From positions 69,106-133,105 of the forward strand of contig JAZOTM010000014.1 of assembly GCA_045657625.1 (NCBI GenBank): DNA of 64,000 nucleotides, read 5' to 3'. The notes under the pieces were generated by a model. The model was given only the letters and a program-made list of their open reading frames with translations. It was not told where the DNA came from and made no database searches. A program made the position numbers and the translations under genes. This document shows, in pieces, positions 27,001 to 35,578 of the stretch. The first letter of the stretch is position 1; every line of letters begins with the position of its first letter. The DNA comes from JAZOTM01 sp045657625. GTDB taxonomy: Bacteria > Bacillota > Clostridia > Lachnospirales > Lachnospiraceae.

Positions 27001-27118
27001 TGTTGCGGAAGCACAGATGGGCGTAGCCGGAGACGATAGTTGGGGCGCAAGAACCCATGAAGAATACTTACTTTCCGGAGGAAAGAAGAGCTTTACTTTT
27101 GCTTTTCGTGGCATATAA
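24050..27118 (+). CDS. Beta-galactosidase, glycoside hydrolase family 2 (LacZ-type)
   Basis: A 1022-residue cytoplasmic beta-galactosidase, full length for LacZ. Domains in order are sugar-binding jelly roll (to about 220), immunoglobulin-like (to about 330), the TIM barrel (about 330-620) and the C-terminal Bgal_small domain (from about 740). Key motifs are GVNRHEFNANVGR, NNMESHG, the acid/base Glu455 in WSIGNESYGG and the nucleophile Glu522 in CCEYTHAMGN. There is no signal peptide. Its ATG lies 19 bases after the permease stop behind AAGGAGAAG. It should hydrolyse imported beta-galactosides; lactose or beta-1,4-galactobiose are both plausible. Confidence 0.95.
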   Translation: MKEFQFDIVKNIEIVEQNRLPAHSAHVSYRTMEELFLEKSSLRMSLDGVWKFHYAKNPALAPENFFQKDFNDQGFDEIRVPAHIQMEGYDKPQYVNVQYPWDGLQQVEPGEVPEEFNPTASYRKTFVLPESFQKNPVRICFEGVESGFAVWLNGHYVGYSEDTFDASEFDLTEYLEEENVLAVQVFKWTPSSWCEDQDFFRFSGIFRSVYLQSVPELHLEDVKILADLEDDYVDGELDVTLQLTGEGSVEYCLLDEDKVILQGESKVQADGQVRITEFVKKPKKWSAEAPNLYRLILTMKDAQNEVVEITTQNVGFRRFEMIDGIMCINGKRIVFKGVNRHEFNANVGRVPVKEDAIKDVITMKANNINAIRTSHYPDAELLYDLCDQYGLYMIAENNMESHGSWDAVLRKTKDPSYALPKDHKEYLPMLLDRVNSCYQRDKNHPSILIWSIGNESYGGTVPLAMSNKFRELDQSRLVHYEGLFNDRSCPDTSDMESQMYPPVERIEKYLKENKEKPFICCEYTHAMGNSCGGMHKYTDLSDREPRYQGGFIWDYIDQSITKKNRYGKEFQACGGDHGDRPTDYNFSGNGIVYGGDRNPSPKMQEVKFNYQNISIAFDEKNIIVKNKFLFTNTRKFDAFLILQKNGEEIMVDILELPVAPLSESSFEIPEKFFLRMDVERNTALRLGEAEPEFAITVSFRLKKATMYAPAGHEVAFGQHVHKVEVKPYITEKKLHVVHGTLNTGVKGEHFTALFSHTNAALVSYVYAGKEMIADIPKPNFWRAPTDNDRGNLMPQRYAQWKIASQYISGLCKDKWVDTSPVVKEEENSVLVSFRYYMPTTPASECEVLYRVFGDGTIETTLNMDVPKELGDMPEYGMLFKFDADYNRLRYYGMGPEENYLDKVRGARLGLYELHVEDNMAQYLRPQECGNRTGVRYAELLDRKGRGIRFFGDELSFSALPFTPHEMENALHPYELPNVHYTVVRVAEAQMGVAGDDSWGARTHEEYLLSGGKKSFTFAFRGI

Positions 27119-27182
27119 ACAATTAAATATGCTCGAAACTTAAGTCGAAGATGGGTTTTTTTACTACTTTTCTTCAATTAAA

Positions 27183-27220
27183 ATGGTAGATGGAGTGTGA
27201 GACTCTATCTACCATTTTTT
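27183..27220 (+). terminator. Terminator after the GH2 gene
   Basis: ATGGTAGATGGAGT and ACTCTATCTACCAT pair over 14 bases with one wobble, with a 5-base loop and a T run. Confidence 0.88.
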
Positions 27221-27286
27221 ATAATCCGGTGGAGTGACAGAATTGGAGAAACTGTTTGCCGCCGAGGAAAGCATTGAGGAGTGTAT

Positions 27287-28399
27287 ATGGAAAAGTTTAT
27301 TAAGGGAATGGACTTGTCTACCATGTTGGAACTGGAGGAACTTGGGGCAAAGTATTATGATCATGGACAGGAAGGGGATGTCCTGGAGATTTTAAAGAAG
27401 TATGGCACCAATGCGGTACGCCTTCGTCTTTGGGTAGATCCTTATGATGAAAAGGGCAATGCGTATGGAGCAGGCACCAATGATTTGGAACGTACGCTTG
27501 TGATGGCAAAAAAAGTATGTGATGCTAAAGTGGATTTTCTTTTGAATTTTCATTACAGTGATTTTTGGACAGATCCCGGGAAACAGTTAAAGCCAAAGTC
27601 CTGGGAAGGACTGACTGTAGAAGAGTTAGAGAAAAAGATGTATGACTACACCAGGGAAACCTTGGAGATTTTCATAAAAACCGGAGTAAAGCCTACGATG
27701 ATTCAGATTGGAAATGAATTATCCAATGGGTTATTGTGGCCGGAGGGACAGGTGCCCCATTATGAACAGATTGCAAAGTATGTCAGCGCAGGTATACGAG
27801 CTGTTCGTGATGTGGATGCAGAGATTCCGATTATGATTCATTTGGATAATGGTGGAAAAAATGAATTATATCGTGAATGGTTTGATGCTTATTTCGCAAA
27901 TAAGGGAGAGGATTTTGAAGTCATTGGACTTTCTTATTATCCCTTCTGGCATGGAGATTTAAATAGTTTGAAGAATAACATGAATGATATTGCCGTTCGT
28001 TATGGAAAGGACCTGATTGTTGCGGAAGTATCTATGGGCTATACCATGGAAGATTATCGCAGCAGAGAGTCTGATCAGCCGGAGACTTTGATTGGTATGG
28101 CTACCAGACCGGAGGTGGCTGCGCGTGTGGATTATCCTATGACCATTCAGGGACAAATGGACTTCACCAGAGACTTTTTAGAAGTATTAAGACAAGTACC
28201 GGAAAATCGTGGTTGCGGTTTTTATTGGTGGGAGCCGGCATGGATTCCGACACCGGGAAGCGGCTGGGCGACTCCGTCTTCTCTTGCTTATATGAAGAGC
28301 CCGGGACCTTGTGGAAATGAGTGGGCGAACCAAGCATTGTTTGATTATGACGGCAATACATTGCCTACCTTGGAACTGATTTCTGCCTTTGAAAAATAG
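27287..28399 (+). CDS. Arabinogalactan endo-beta-1,4-galactanase, GH53
   Basis: A 370-residue GH53 enzyme that cuts beta-1,4-galactan chains. The barrel starts FIKGMDLSTMLELEELG and includes GTNAVRLRLWVDPYDEKGNAYG. The acid/base is Glu144 in IQIGNELSNG and the nucleophile Glu247 in LIVAEVSMGY. The start ATG 27287 is preferred over GTG 27281 because GAGGAG ends five bases before it. Most GH53 enzymes are secreted; this one has no signal peptide, so it would work inside the cell on imported oligosaccharides. It lies after the GH2 terminator and before galK, in the same direction. Confidence 0.93.
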   Translation: MEKFIKGMDLSTMLELEELGAKYYDHGQEGDVLEILKKYGTNAVRLRLWVDPYDEKGNAYGAGTNDLERTLVMAKKVCDAKVDFLLNFHYSDFWTDPGKQLKPKSWEGLTVEELEKKMYDYTRETLEIFIKTGVKPTMIQIGNELSNGLLWPEGQVPHYEQIAKYVSAGIRAVRDVDAEIPIMIHLDNGGKNELYREWFDAYFANKGEDFEVIGLSYYPFWHGDLNSLKNNMNDIAVRYGKDLIVAEVSMGYTMEDYRSRESDQPETLIGMATRPEVAARVDYPMTIQGQMDFTRDFLEVLRQVPENRGCGFYWWEPAWIPTPGSGWATPSSLAYMKSPGPCGNEWANQALFDYDGNTLPTLELISAFEK

Positions 28400-28427
28400 G
28401 TTTCCAAACAAAATATGTAAAAATGTT

Positions 28428-28467
28428 GTGGCGCATTTGCTCTTTGTTGCAATATGCGCCACTTTTA
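28428..28467 (+). terminator. Terminator after the GH53 gene
   Basis: GTGGCGCAT and ATGCGCCAC form a perfect stem followed by ACTTTTAT. The trailing bases run directly into the galK -35 element. Confidence 0.75.
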
Positions 28468-28495
28468 TTGCACTATGAAAAAAAGGATATATAAT
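28468..28495 (+). promoter_or_regulatory. galK promoter
   Basis: TTGCAC (28468-28473) and TATAAT (28490-28495) are spaced by 16 bases, about 70 bases before galK. Confidence 0.65.
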
Positions 28496-28565
28496 GAAAT
28501 ACAGAGTAAATAATTCGAGGAATCATTTTTCGTTCTAAATAGAAAAATGGTGTATGGAGGTATAA

Positions 28566-29735
28566 ATGGATAATCAGAAATTATTACAAAAGTTTACAGA
28601 ACTTTTCGGTGAGGGCGGAGATGTGCGTCTTTACTTTGCACCGGGACGTGTAAATATGATTGGGGAACACACAGACTACAACGGAGGTCATGTATTTCCA
28701 TGTGCTTTGACCATTGGTACTTATGGTGTGGTTCGCAAGAGAGAGGACAAGTTCCTTCGTTTCTATTCTATGAATTTCGAAGATTTGGGTGTTTTAGAAT
28801 CTTCTATTGAAAATTTAAAACCGGAAAAAGAAGCAGATTGGACCAATTATCCAAAAGGAATGATTTGGGCGTTTGGAGAAAAAGGTATGCAGGTGGATAC
28901 CGGATTTGATTTGTTGCTTTATGGAAATATTCCAAATGGTTCCGGACTTTCTTCTTCTGCATCTGTAGAAGTATTAACCGGATATATCTTAAAAGAATTA
29001 TACGGTTTTGACGTAACCAATCAGGATATCGCTTTGATCGGTCAGTTTTCAGAGAATAAATTCAACGGTGTAAATTGCGGAATTATGGATCAGTTTGCCA
29101 TTGCTATGGGAAAAGAAGGACATGCAATTTTCCTTGATACTGCAACTTTAAACTATGATTATGCACCAATTAAACTGGAAAATGCGAAAATCGTGATTTC
29201 TTGCAGCAACAAGAAACGTGGTTTGGGAGATTCGAAGTACAACGAACGTAGAGAAGAGTGTGAAACTGCACTTGCTGAATTGCAAAAGGTAGTGGATATC
29301 AAGTCTCTTGGAGATTTGACAGAGGAAGAATTTGAAGCAAAGAAAGATGCAATCAAAGATGAAGTACGTGTAAGACGTGCAAAACACGCAGTCTATGAAA
29401 ATCAGCGTACCGTAAAGGCCGTAGAAGCATTGAAACAAAACGATGTAAAATTGTTTGGTGAATTGATGAATGCTTCTCACGTTTCCTTAAGAGATGACTA
29501 TGAAGTAACCGGTATTGAATTGGATACCTTAGTAGAAGAAGCTTGGAAGGTTCCGGGTGTGATTGGATCACGTATGACAGGTGCCGGTTTTGGTGGTTGT
29601 ACTGTAAGTATTGTAGAAGATGCTGCAGTAGATACCTTCATTGACAAGGTAGGAACTGCTTACAAAGAAAAGATTGGTTATGCAGCTGATTTCTATGTAG
29701 TAGAAATCGGAGATGGCCCAGTACGTTTGGTTTAA
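28566..29735 (+). CDS. galK: Galactokinase
   Basis: GalK phosphorylates alpha-D-galactose to galactose 1-phosphate, the first committed step of the Leloir pathway. The 389-residue protein has the galactokinase signature PGRVNMIGEHTDYNGG near residue 27, the GHMP ATP-binding loop NGSGLSSSASVEV near 125 and the C-terminal GAGFGGCTVSIV. The ATG at 28566 follows TGGAGG. galT begins 10 bases after the stop, so they form an operon. Its placement after GH2 and GH53 completes a route from galactan oligosaccharides to galactose 1-phosphate. Confidence 0.97.
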   Translation: MDNQKLLQKFTELFGEGGDVRLYFAPGRVNMIGEHTDYNGGHVFPCALTIGTYGVVRKREDKFLRFYSMNFEDLGVLESSIENLKPEKEADWTNYPKGMIWAFGEKGMQVDTGFDLLLYGNIPNGSGLSSSASVEVLTGYILKELYGFDVTNQDIALIGQFSENKFNGVNCGIMDQFAIAMGKEGHAIFLDTATLNYDYAPIKLENAKIVISCSNKKRGLGDSKYNERREECETALAELQKVVDIKSLGDLTEEEFEAKKDAIKDEVRVRRAKHAVYENQRTVKAVEALKQNDVKLFGELMNASHVSLRDDYEVTGIELDTLVEEAWKVPGVIGSRMTGAGFGGCTVSIVEDAAVDTFIDKVGTAYKEKIGYAADFYVVEIGDGPVRLV

Positions 29736-29745
29736 GAGGTGTGAG

Positions 29746-31269
29746 ATGTTACAGGATAGAATTTTAGATTTATTGGATTATGCAGTTGTAACCGGTTTGA
29801 TTGAAAAAGAAGATGTTCGTTTTTTTACAAATCGTTACTTAGAATTGTTTGAATTGGATGAAATGGAAGACGAAGTGTTGGCTTCCCATGTAGTAAAGGT
29901 TCAGACCCGTGAAGAAGCAGAAAACGCGTTGGAAGGTATCTTGAAGGATTTGTTGGACGCAGCAGCAGAAAAACAGTTGATGAAAGAAGATACCATTACT
30001 TACAGAGATTTGTTTGATACAAAGATTATGGGTATCTTGATTCCACGTCCAAGCGAGATTCAGAAAGAGATCAAGACACGTTATGCAAAGAGCCCGGTAG
30101 AGGCTACCGATTATTATTATCAGTTGAGCTGTGACAGCGATTATATTCGTCGTTACCGCATCAAAAAGGATATGAAGTGGACCACAGAAACAGAGTACGG
30201 TACCTTGGACATCACCATCAACTTATCCAAGCCGGAAAAGGATCCAAAGGCGATTGCAGCAGCAAAATTGGCAAAACAGAGTGGTTATCCAAAATGCTTG
30301 CTTTGCAAGGAAAACGAAGGATATGCAGGAAGAGTCAATCATCCGGCAAGACAGAACCACAGAATCATGCCAATTACCATCAACAATAGCGATTGGTACA
30401 TGCAGTATTCTCCATATGTGTACTACAATGAGCACTGCATCGTGTTTAATGCACAGCACACACCGATGAAGATCGAAAAAGCAACCTTTGGAAAATTGTT
30501 GGATTTTGTATCCCAGTTTCCGCATTACTTTGTAGGTAGTAATGCAGACCTTCCAATTGTTGGTGGTTCTATCTTGAGCCATGATCATTTCCAGGGTGGA
30601 CATTACGAATTTGCTATGGCAAAAGCGCCGGTGGAAAAAGAGATTTCCTTTGCGGGATTTGAAGATGTAAAAGCCGGCATTGTAAAATGGCCAATGTCTG
30701 TGATTCGTTTGGATGCTGCGGATAAGGATCGCTTGATTGAATTGGCAGATAAGATCTTACTTGCTTGGAGAGGTTATACCGATGAGGATGCCTTCATCTA
30801 TGCAGAAACAGATGGCGAACCACACAATACCATTACACCAATTGCGAGAAAACGTGGTGACATGTTTGAATTGGATTTGGTACTTCGCAACAACATTACG
30901 ACCGAAGAACATCCACTGGGTGTATATCATCCACATGCACATTTGCATCACATCAAAAAAGAAAACATCGGCTTAATCGAAGTTATGGGTCTTGCTGTTT
31001 TACCGGCTCGTTTGAAACAGGAAATGGCAGACTTGGAAGTTGCTATCTTAGAAGGCAAGGATTTGCGCCAGGACGAAGTGCTGGAAAAGCATGCTGATTG
31101 GGTAGATGCATTTAAGAAGAATTATGATTCCATTACCAAAGAAAACGTTTCTGAAATCTTACAGAAGGAAATCGGAAAAGTCTTTGCAGAAGTATTGGAA
31201 TGCGCAGGCGTTTATAAGTGCAATGAAGAAGGAAGAAAAGCATTTATGAAGTTTGTAGAAAGCGTATAA
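29746..31269 (+). CDS. galT: UDP-glucose-hexose-1-phosphate uridylyltransferase, class II
   Basis: GalT exchanges galactose 1-phosphate with UDP-glucose. At 507 residues it is the longer class II Firmicutes form. The active-site region SILSHDHFQGGHYEF carries the HxHxxGGH-like motif, and GVYHPHAHLHHIKKENIGLIEVMG lies near the C-terminus. The start ATG 29746 is used, with GAGGTG upstream; the earlier in-frame ATG lies inside galK. It is the last gene before a terminator. No galE is seen in the window. Confidence 0.96.
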   Translation: MLQDRILDLLDYAVVTGLIEKEDVRFFTNRYLELFELDEMEDEVLASHVVKVQTREEAENALEGILKDLLDAAAEKQLMKEDTITYRDLFDTKIMGILIPRPSEIQKEIKTRYAKSPVEATDYYYQLSCDSDYIRRYRIKKDMKWTTETEYGTLDITINLSKPEKDPKAIAAAKLAKQSGYPKCLLCKENEGYAGRVNHPARQNHRIMPITINNSDWYMQYSPYVYYNEHCIVFNAQHTPMKIEKATFGKLLDFVSQFPHYFVGSNADLPIVGGSILSHDHFQGGHYEFAMAKAPVEKEISFAGFEDVKAGIVKWPMSVIRLDAADKDRLIELADKILLAWRGYTDEDAFIYAETDGEPHNTITPIARKRGDMFELDLVLRNNITTEEHPLGVYHPHAHLHHIKKENIGLIEVMGLAVLPARLKQEMADLEVAILEGKDLRQDEVLEKHADWVDAFKKNYDSITKENVSEILQKEIGKVFAEVLECAGVYKCNEEGRKAFMKFVESV

Positions 31270-31275
31270 AAAGGT

Positions 31276-31316
31276 GCCCCTTTTCCGAAGGAATTTCGGA
31301 AGAGGGGCGTTTTGTA
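31276..31316 (+). terminator. Terminator after galT
   Basis: GCCCCTTTTCCGAA and TTCGGAAGAGGGGC pair over 14 bases with one wobble, followed by TTTTG. Confidence 0.85.
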
Positions 31317-31320
31317 TATC

Positions 31321-31349
31321 TTGAATTTAACACTTAAATGTAGTAAAGT
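31321..31349 (+). promoter_or_regulatory. Promoter for the prephenate dehydratase operon
   Basis: TTGAAT (31321-31326) and TAAAGT (31344-31349) are 17 bases apart, about 50 bases before the gene. No T-box specifier or antiterminator structure is visible in the short leader. Confidence 0.5.
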
Positions 31350-31398
31350 GATAGGAGTATTTTCTTATATAGAGAATCGGTAAATAGGAGTTTTTAAA

Positions 31399-32379
31399 AT
31401 GACGGAATTACAGGATATTAATCAAAAGATTGCAGAACTTTTGGAAAAGAAACTGGAGTTGGAAGAGCAGATTCCTGAGAGAAAAGAACGGGCAGAGCGA
31501 AACCTGCAGCAGTTTGAAAAAGCCAAGAAGCATTTGGGTACTCGGATTGAAAATCCCGTAGTGGCTTATCAAGGAGAACCCGGAGCCTACAGTGAAATGG
31601 CTTTGATTGACTTTTTTGGAAAAGATACAAAATCCATAGGATTCGAAAGCTTTGACGATGTATTTGAGTGTTTAAAAAAGAAAGAATGCGATTATGCCAT
31701 GCTGCCGGTGGAAAATTCCTCTACAGGCGCTATACGTCAGGTGTATGACTTATTGGCCCAGTACGAAGCCTATATCGTAGGAGAAACGACGGTGGCAGTA
31801 CGTCACAATTTAATGGCGCTTCCGGGAGTGACCTTGGAAGATATCAATGGTGTATATTCGCATGAACAGGGCATTTTCCAATGTGAGAAGTTTTTACGGT
31901 CTCATCCGGATTGGAAAAAAATTCCCCAGGCGGATACAGCAGGCAGTGCCAAAATGATTGCTGAGACCAATGATAAAAAGAAGGCAGCCATTTGTTCTGC
32001 CAGAGCAGCAGAAATCTATCATTTGCATATTTTGGAAAAGGATATCAACGATAATTTGAACAATACCACGCGTTTTGTGGTGGTTTCCAGACAGATGGAA
32101 TATCCGGAAGGCAAGGATAAGATTTGTATTGCGATTACAGCAGATCATGAGTCCGGATCTTTGCATGAGATTTTGACTGTTTTTAAAATGTTCAATTTAA
32201 ATTTGGTGAAAATTGAATCCCGGCCGATTCAAGGCGAAAAATGGCAATATATGTTTTTTGTGGAATTTATGGGAGACGTAGAACAAGAAGAAGTGCAAAA
32301 GGCTTTCTTTGCTTTGGCAGAAAAGTCCAATACCCTTCGTGTGTTTGGCAATTTTAAATCAAATTTAGAGGACGAATAA
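31399..32379 (+). CDS. pheA: Prephenate dehydratase with ACT domain
   Basis: This enzyme converts prephenate to phenylpyruvate, and is feedback-controlled by phenylalanine. Of the 326 residues, 1-50 form a charged helix that looks like a remnant or divergent chorismate mutase-type helix but is too short for a full mutase domain. The dehydratase part begins VAYQGEPGAYSEMA near residue 54 and includes the catalytic NNTTRFVVV. The ACT regulatory domain has GSLHEILTVFKMFNLNL and the ESRP motif (KIESRPI). It abuts the next aminotransferase gene with no gap. Confidence 0.93.
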   Translation: MTELQDINQKIAELLEKKLELEEQIPERKERAERNLQQFEKAKKHLGTRIENPVVAYQGEPGAYSEMALIDFFGKDTKSIGFESFDDVFECLKKKECDYAMLPVENSSTGAIRQVYDLLAQYEAYIVGETTVAVRHNLMALPGVTLEDINGVYSHEQGIFQCEKFLRSHPDWKKIPQADTAGSAKMIAETNDKKKAAICSARAAEIYHLHILEKDINDNLNNTTRFVVVSRQMEYPEGKDKICIAITADHESGSLHEILTVFKMFNLNLVKIESRPIQGEKWQYMFFVEFMGDVEQEEVQKAFFALAEKSNTLRVFGNFKSNLEDE

Positions 32380-33585
32380 ATGAGTACAACATTATCTAAA
32401 AAAATGGGGGAACTGCGACTTTCCCCTACCTCTGCCTTATTTGAAAAGGTAGCAGATATGAAAAGAAATGGCATCGAGGTGTTGTCCCTTTGCGTGGGAG
32501 AACCGGATGCAAAAACACCGGAGCATATTAAGGAGGCTGGCATTGATGCGATTCATAATGATATGACCCGTTATACTCCGGGGAGTGGGATGCATGAATG
32601 CAAGCTGGCTGTGCAGGAAAAGTTGCAACGTGACAATCATCTTTCTTACGAGTTGGATGAAATCACGATTTCGGTAGGTGCCAAGCAGGGAATCACCAGT
32701 GCGATTATGGCAGTAGCCGGAGAAGGGGATGAGGTGATTATCCCGGTGCCCTGTTACGTCAGTTATCCGGATATGGTGAAGCTGGCGGGAGCGACGCCTG
32801 TTTTCGTAAAGAAAAAGGATGATTTTCATTTGGATGTAGAGGCAATTCGTGCCGCAGTGACAGAACATACCAAAGCATTGATTCTTTGTACGCCCAACAA
32901 TCCTACGGCGGTGGTTTATCAGCAGGAAGAGTTGGCGGAAGTAGCGAAATTAGCCAAGGAAAAGGATTTCTTTGTGATTTCCGATGAAATCTATGAGAAT
33001 CTGGTTTATGGTGGAAAAAAACATATGAGCATTGCCTCTTTTGCTGAGATTAAGGACCGCGTGATTCTGGTGAATGGCGTTTCAAAGAGCTATTCTATGA
33101 CTGGTTGGCGCGTGGGATATGTGTGTGGTAGAAAAGATGTGATTGCAGCGATTGTGAAGGTGCAGAGTCAGATTACTACTTGTGTGTCCGGAATTTCTCA
33201 GAAGGCAGCAGTGGCAGCGTTAACCGGTCCACAGGAAGTGGTGACGGAAATGGTTGCCAATTTTGAAAAAAGAAGAAATTTCGTGATGGCGCAGGTGGAT
33301 ACCATACCGGGACTTTTTTGCAATGAAATTGAAGGTGCGTTTTATGCTTTTTTGGATGTGCGTAAATTTTTAGGAAAGTCCGTGGATGGAAAAGTCATTG
33401 CTGATGATACAGCACTTTGCAATTACTTTTTAGAGGAATATCAATTGGCGTTGATGCCGGGAAGTGCGTATTTCCTTGATGGATTTATTCGTATTTCGTT
33501 TGCAACATCCATGTTGGAATTGCAGACAGCCTTTACCAGAATGAAAGAAGGCTTTTCTAGATTTGAAGGAGTGGATTATGAGTAA
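32380..33585 (+). CDS. Class I/II pyridoxal-phosphate aminotransferase (aspartate/aromatic type)
   Basis: A 401-residue fold-type I aminotransferase in the AspC/PatA group. Visible motifs are NNPTAVVY, SDEIYENLVYGG and the PLP-lysine motif VNGVSKSYSMTGWRVGYV. Starting one base after the pheA stop and followed by an overlapping hisC-like gene, it probably transaminates phenylpyruvate or a related 2-oxo acid; aspartate specificity cannot be excluded. Confidence 0.9.
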   Translation: MSTTLSKKMGELRLSPTSALFEKVADMKRNGIEVLSLCVGEPDAKTPEHIKEAGIDAIHNDMTRYTPGSGMHECKLAVQEKLQRDNHLSYELDEITISVGAKQGITSAIMAVAGEGDEVIIPVPCYVSYPDMVKLAGATPVFVKKKDDFHLDVEAIRAAVTEHTKALILCTPNNPTAVVYQQEELAEVAKLAKEKDFFVISDEIYENLVYGGKKHMSIASFAEIKDRVILVNGVSKSYSMTGWRVGYVCGRKDVIAAIVKVQSQITTCVSGISQKAAVAALTGPQEVVTEMVANFEKRRNFVMAQVDTIPGLFCNEIEGAFYAFLDVRKFLGKSVDGKVIADDTALCNYFLEEYQLALMPGSAYFLDGFIRISFATSMLELQTAFTRMKEGFSRFEGVDYE

Positions 33586-34645
33586 ATGGGAAGAAAATGT
33601 ACGAAAGGTCGTACCCTATACGCCGGGTGAGCAACCAAAAGTACAGAATATCATTAAATTAAACACCAATGAAAATCCGTATCCGCCATCGCCTCTGGTG
33701 GAACAGGCTTGGAAGGAACTGGATTTAGCGAGTTTGCGGAAATATCCGGATCCGGCAGCCTATGATTTGACCAAGGCTATTGCGGATATTTATGGAGTAA
33801 AAAAAGAGCAGACCTTTGTAGGGGTAGGTTCGGATGATGTCATTGCCATGGCATTTTTGACCTTTTTTAATAGTAAGAAACCGATTCTGTTTCCGGATAT
33901 TACCTATTCGTTTTACGATGTTTGGGCAGACATGCTACGGATTCCATACGAGACCAAGGCCTTAGATGCAGATTTTTGTATTCGGGTGGAGGATTACTTT
34001 GGAGAAAACGGTGGAATTATTTTTCCAAATCCCAATGCACCGACGGGCGTGTTGATGTCGTTGGAAAAAATCAGAGAAATTGTGGAACACAACCGAGATG
34101 TGGTGGTGATTGTGGATGAAGCATATATTGATTTTGGCGGAGAAAGTGCGTTGCCTTTGATTGAAGAATACGACAATGTATTGATTACCCAGACTTTTTC
34201 CAAATCCAGATCCCTGGCGGGACTTCGTATAGGCGCTGCGTTTGGTTCCGAAAAATTGATTTCTTATTTGCAGGATGTGAAATACTCCTTCAATTCTTAC
34301 ACCATGAATGAGCCGGCAATTCGCCTCGGTACTGCAGCCGCAAAGGATCAGGCTTATTTTGAAAGTTGCTGTGAGAAGATTATTGCCACAAGAGAACGTA
34401 TGAAGGTGGCTTTGAAGGAACTAGGATTTGTATTCGCTGATTCCATGAGCAACTTCTTATTCATTACGCATCCGACAGTGGAATGTGTGGCGTTATTTGA
34501 AGCCTTACGTGAAGCGCATATTTATGTGCGGCATTTCTCCAAACCGGAGCGTATTCGCCCGTATTTGCGGGTTACCATCGGAACGGATGAAGAGATGGAT
34601 TGTTTTTTGAATTTTGTCCGAGATTTTGTTGAAAAGAACAGTTAA
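33578..34645 (+). CDS. hisC: Histidinol-phosphate aminotransferase-like protein
   Basis: A 355-residue aminotransferase of the HisC type. It has the family N-terminal KLNTNENPYPPSPLV, the VDEAYIDFGG motif and the PLP lysine in TQTFSKSRSLAGLRIG. The start ATG 33578 overlaps the upstream stop (ATGAGTAA). No other histidine genes are near; in this pheA-linked operon it may serve in aromatic amino acid synthesis, as HisC-type enzymes accept aromatic substrates in some Firmicutes. That functional assignment is an inference from context. Confidence 0.88.
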   Translation: MSKWEENVRKVVPYTPGEQPKVQNIIKLNTNENPYPPSPLVEQAWKELDLASLRKYPDPAAYDLTKAIADIYGVKKEQTFVGVGSDDVIAMAFLTFFNSKKPILFPDITYSFYDVWADMLRIPYETKALDADFCIRVEDYFGENGGIIFPNPNAPTGVLMSLEKIREIVEHNRDVVVIVDEAYIDFGGESALPLIEEYDNVLITQTFSKSRSLAGLRIGAAFGSEKLISYLQDVKYSFNSYTMNEPAIRLGTAAAKDQAYFESCCEKIIATRERMKVALKELGFVFADSMSNFLFITHPTVECVALFEALREAHIYVRHFSKPERIRPYLRVTIGTDEEMDCFLNFVRDFVEKNS

Positions 34646-34709
34646 TTTTGATAGAATCATGTAGTTTGGAATAATTCATATAAGAATAAGTTATAGAAGG
34701 AGAATAAAG

Positions 34710-35561
34710 ATGAATGCAATAAAAGATGTGTTGCGTGGTATCGCCATTGGTATTGCTAACATTATTCCCGGCGTAAGCGGTGGAACAATGATGGTTTCCA
34801 TGGGGATTTATGACAAGATCATTAATTGTATCAGTCATTTCTTTGAAAATATCAAAGAAAACATTAAGTTTTTGATTCCAATCGTGATCGGTATGGCTAT
34901 CGCCGTTGTTGGTGGTTCTTTTACCATCGAGTATTTGTTTGAAGTATTTCCGCTTCCAACAACAATCTTTTTCGTAGGATTGATTTTAGGTGGTTTGCCG
35001 GCCATGATTAAAAAAGTAAAGGGAGAGAGACCGAATGCGCTTCACATTGTGTTCTTTTTGATTTTCTTTGCTTTGATTATTGTACTTGCGTTATTGACCG
35101 GAACAGAAGGTGCTGAGGCAAGTATGACAGTTTCTTTTGTACATGTAATTATTTTCTTTTTGGTTGGTGTAGTTGCCGCAGCAACTATGGTAATTCCGGG
35201 TGTCAGCGGTTCTATGGTGTTGCTGTTAATGGGATATTACAATCCAATCCTTTCAGAAATCAATAACTTCATCCGTTCTCTTGTAAACGGAGATGTTAGC
35301 GGATTATTACATGGTTTTGGCGTTTTATTTCCATTTGGATTAGGCGTTATTTTTGGTATCTTTGCGGTGGCAAAATTGATTGAGTATATTTTCAATAAGT
35401 TTCCGCTTTATGCATACTATTCCATCATTGGTTTGATTGTGGCTTCCCCGTTTGCCATGATTTTACTGGGATCTTTCCCAAGCATTACAGTGTTGTCTGT
35501 TGTGGCATCTGTTGTTTGCTTTGTGGCTGGATTTGGTATTGCACTGAAATTGGGAGAATAA
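34710..35561 (+). CDS. DUF368 (PopT-type) membrane protein
   Basis: A 283-residue polytopic membrane protein of the DUF368 family, members of which have been implicated in recycling undecaprenyl phosphate across the membrane. Two repeats of the family's signature are visible: ANIIPGVSGGTMMVSMGIYD near residue 13 and MVIPGVSGSMVLLLMGYYN near residue 160. About eight hydrophobic segments are seen. AGAAGGAG precedes the ATG. Its neighbour is a cell-wall polysaccharide deacetylase, consistent with an envelope role. Confidence 0.9.
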   Translation: MNAIKDVLRGIAIGIANIIPGVSGGTMMVSMGIYDKIINCISHFFENIKENIKFLIPIVIGMAIAVVGGSFTIEYLFEVFPLPTTIFFVGLILGGLPAMIKKVKGERPNALHIVFFLIFFALIIVLALLTGTEGAEASMTVSFVHVIIFFLVGVVAAATMVIPGVSGSMVLLLMGYYNPILSEINNFIRSLVNGDVSGLLHGFGVLFPFGLGVIFGIFAVAKLIEYIFNKFPLYAYYSIIGLIVASPFAMILLGSFPSITVLSVVASVVCFVAGFGIALKLGE

Positions 35562-35578
35562 AGTGTGGGGAGAAGTTT

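Noticed and set aside
31270..31398. A T-box or aromatic amino acid riboswitch before pheA
   Set aside because: The leader is under 60 bases after the promoter and has no specifier loop, T-box sequence or paired terminator/antiterminator.
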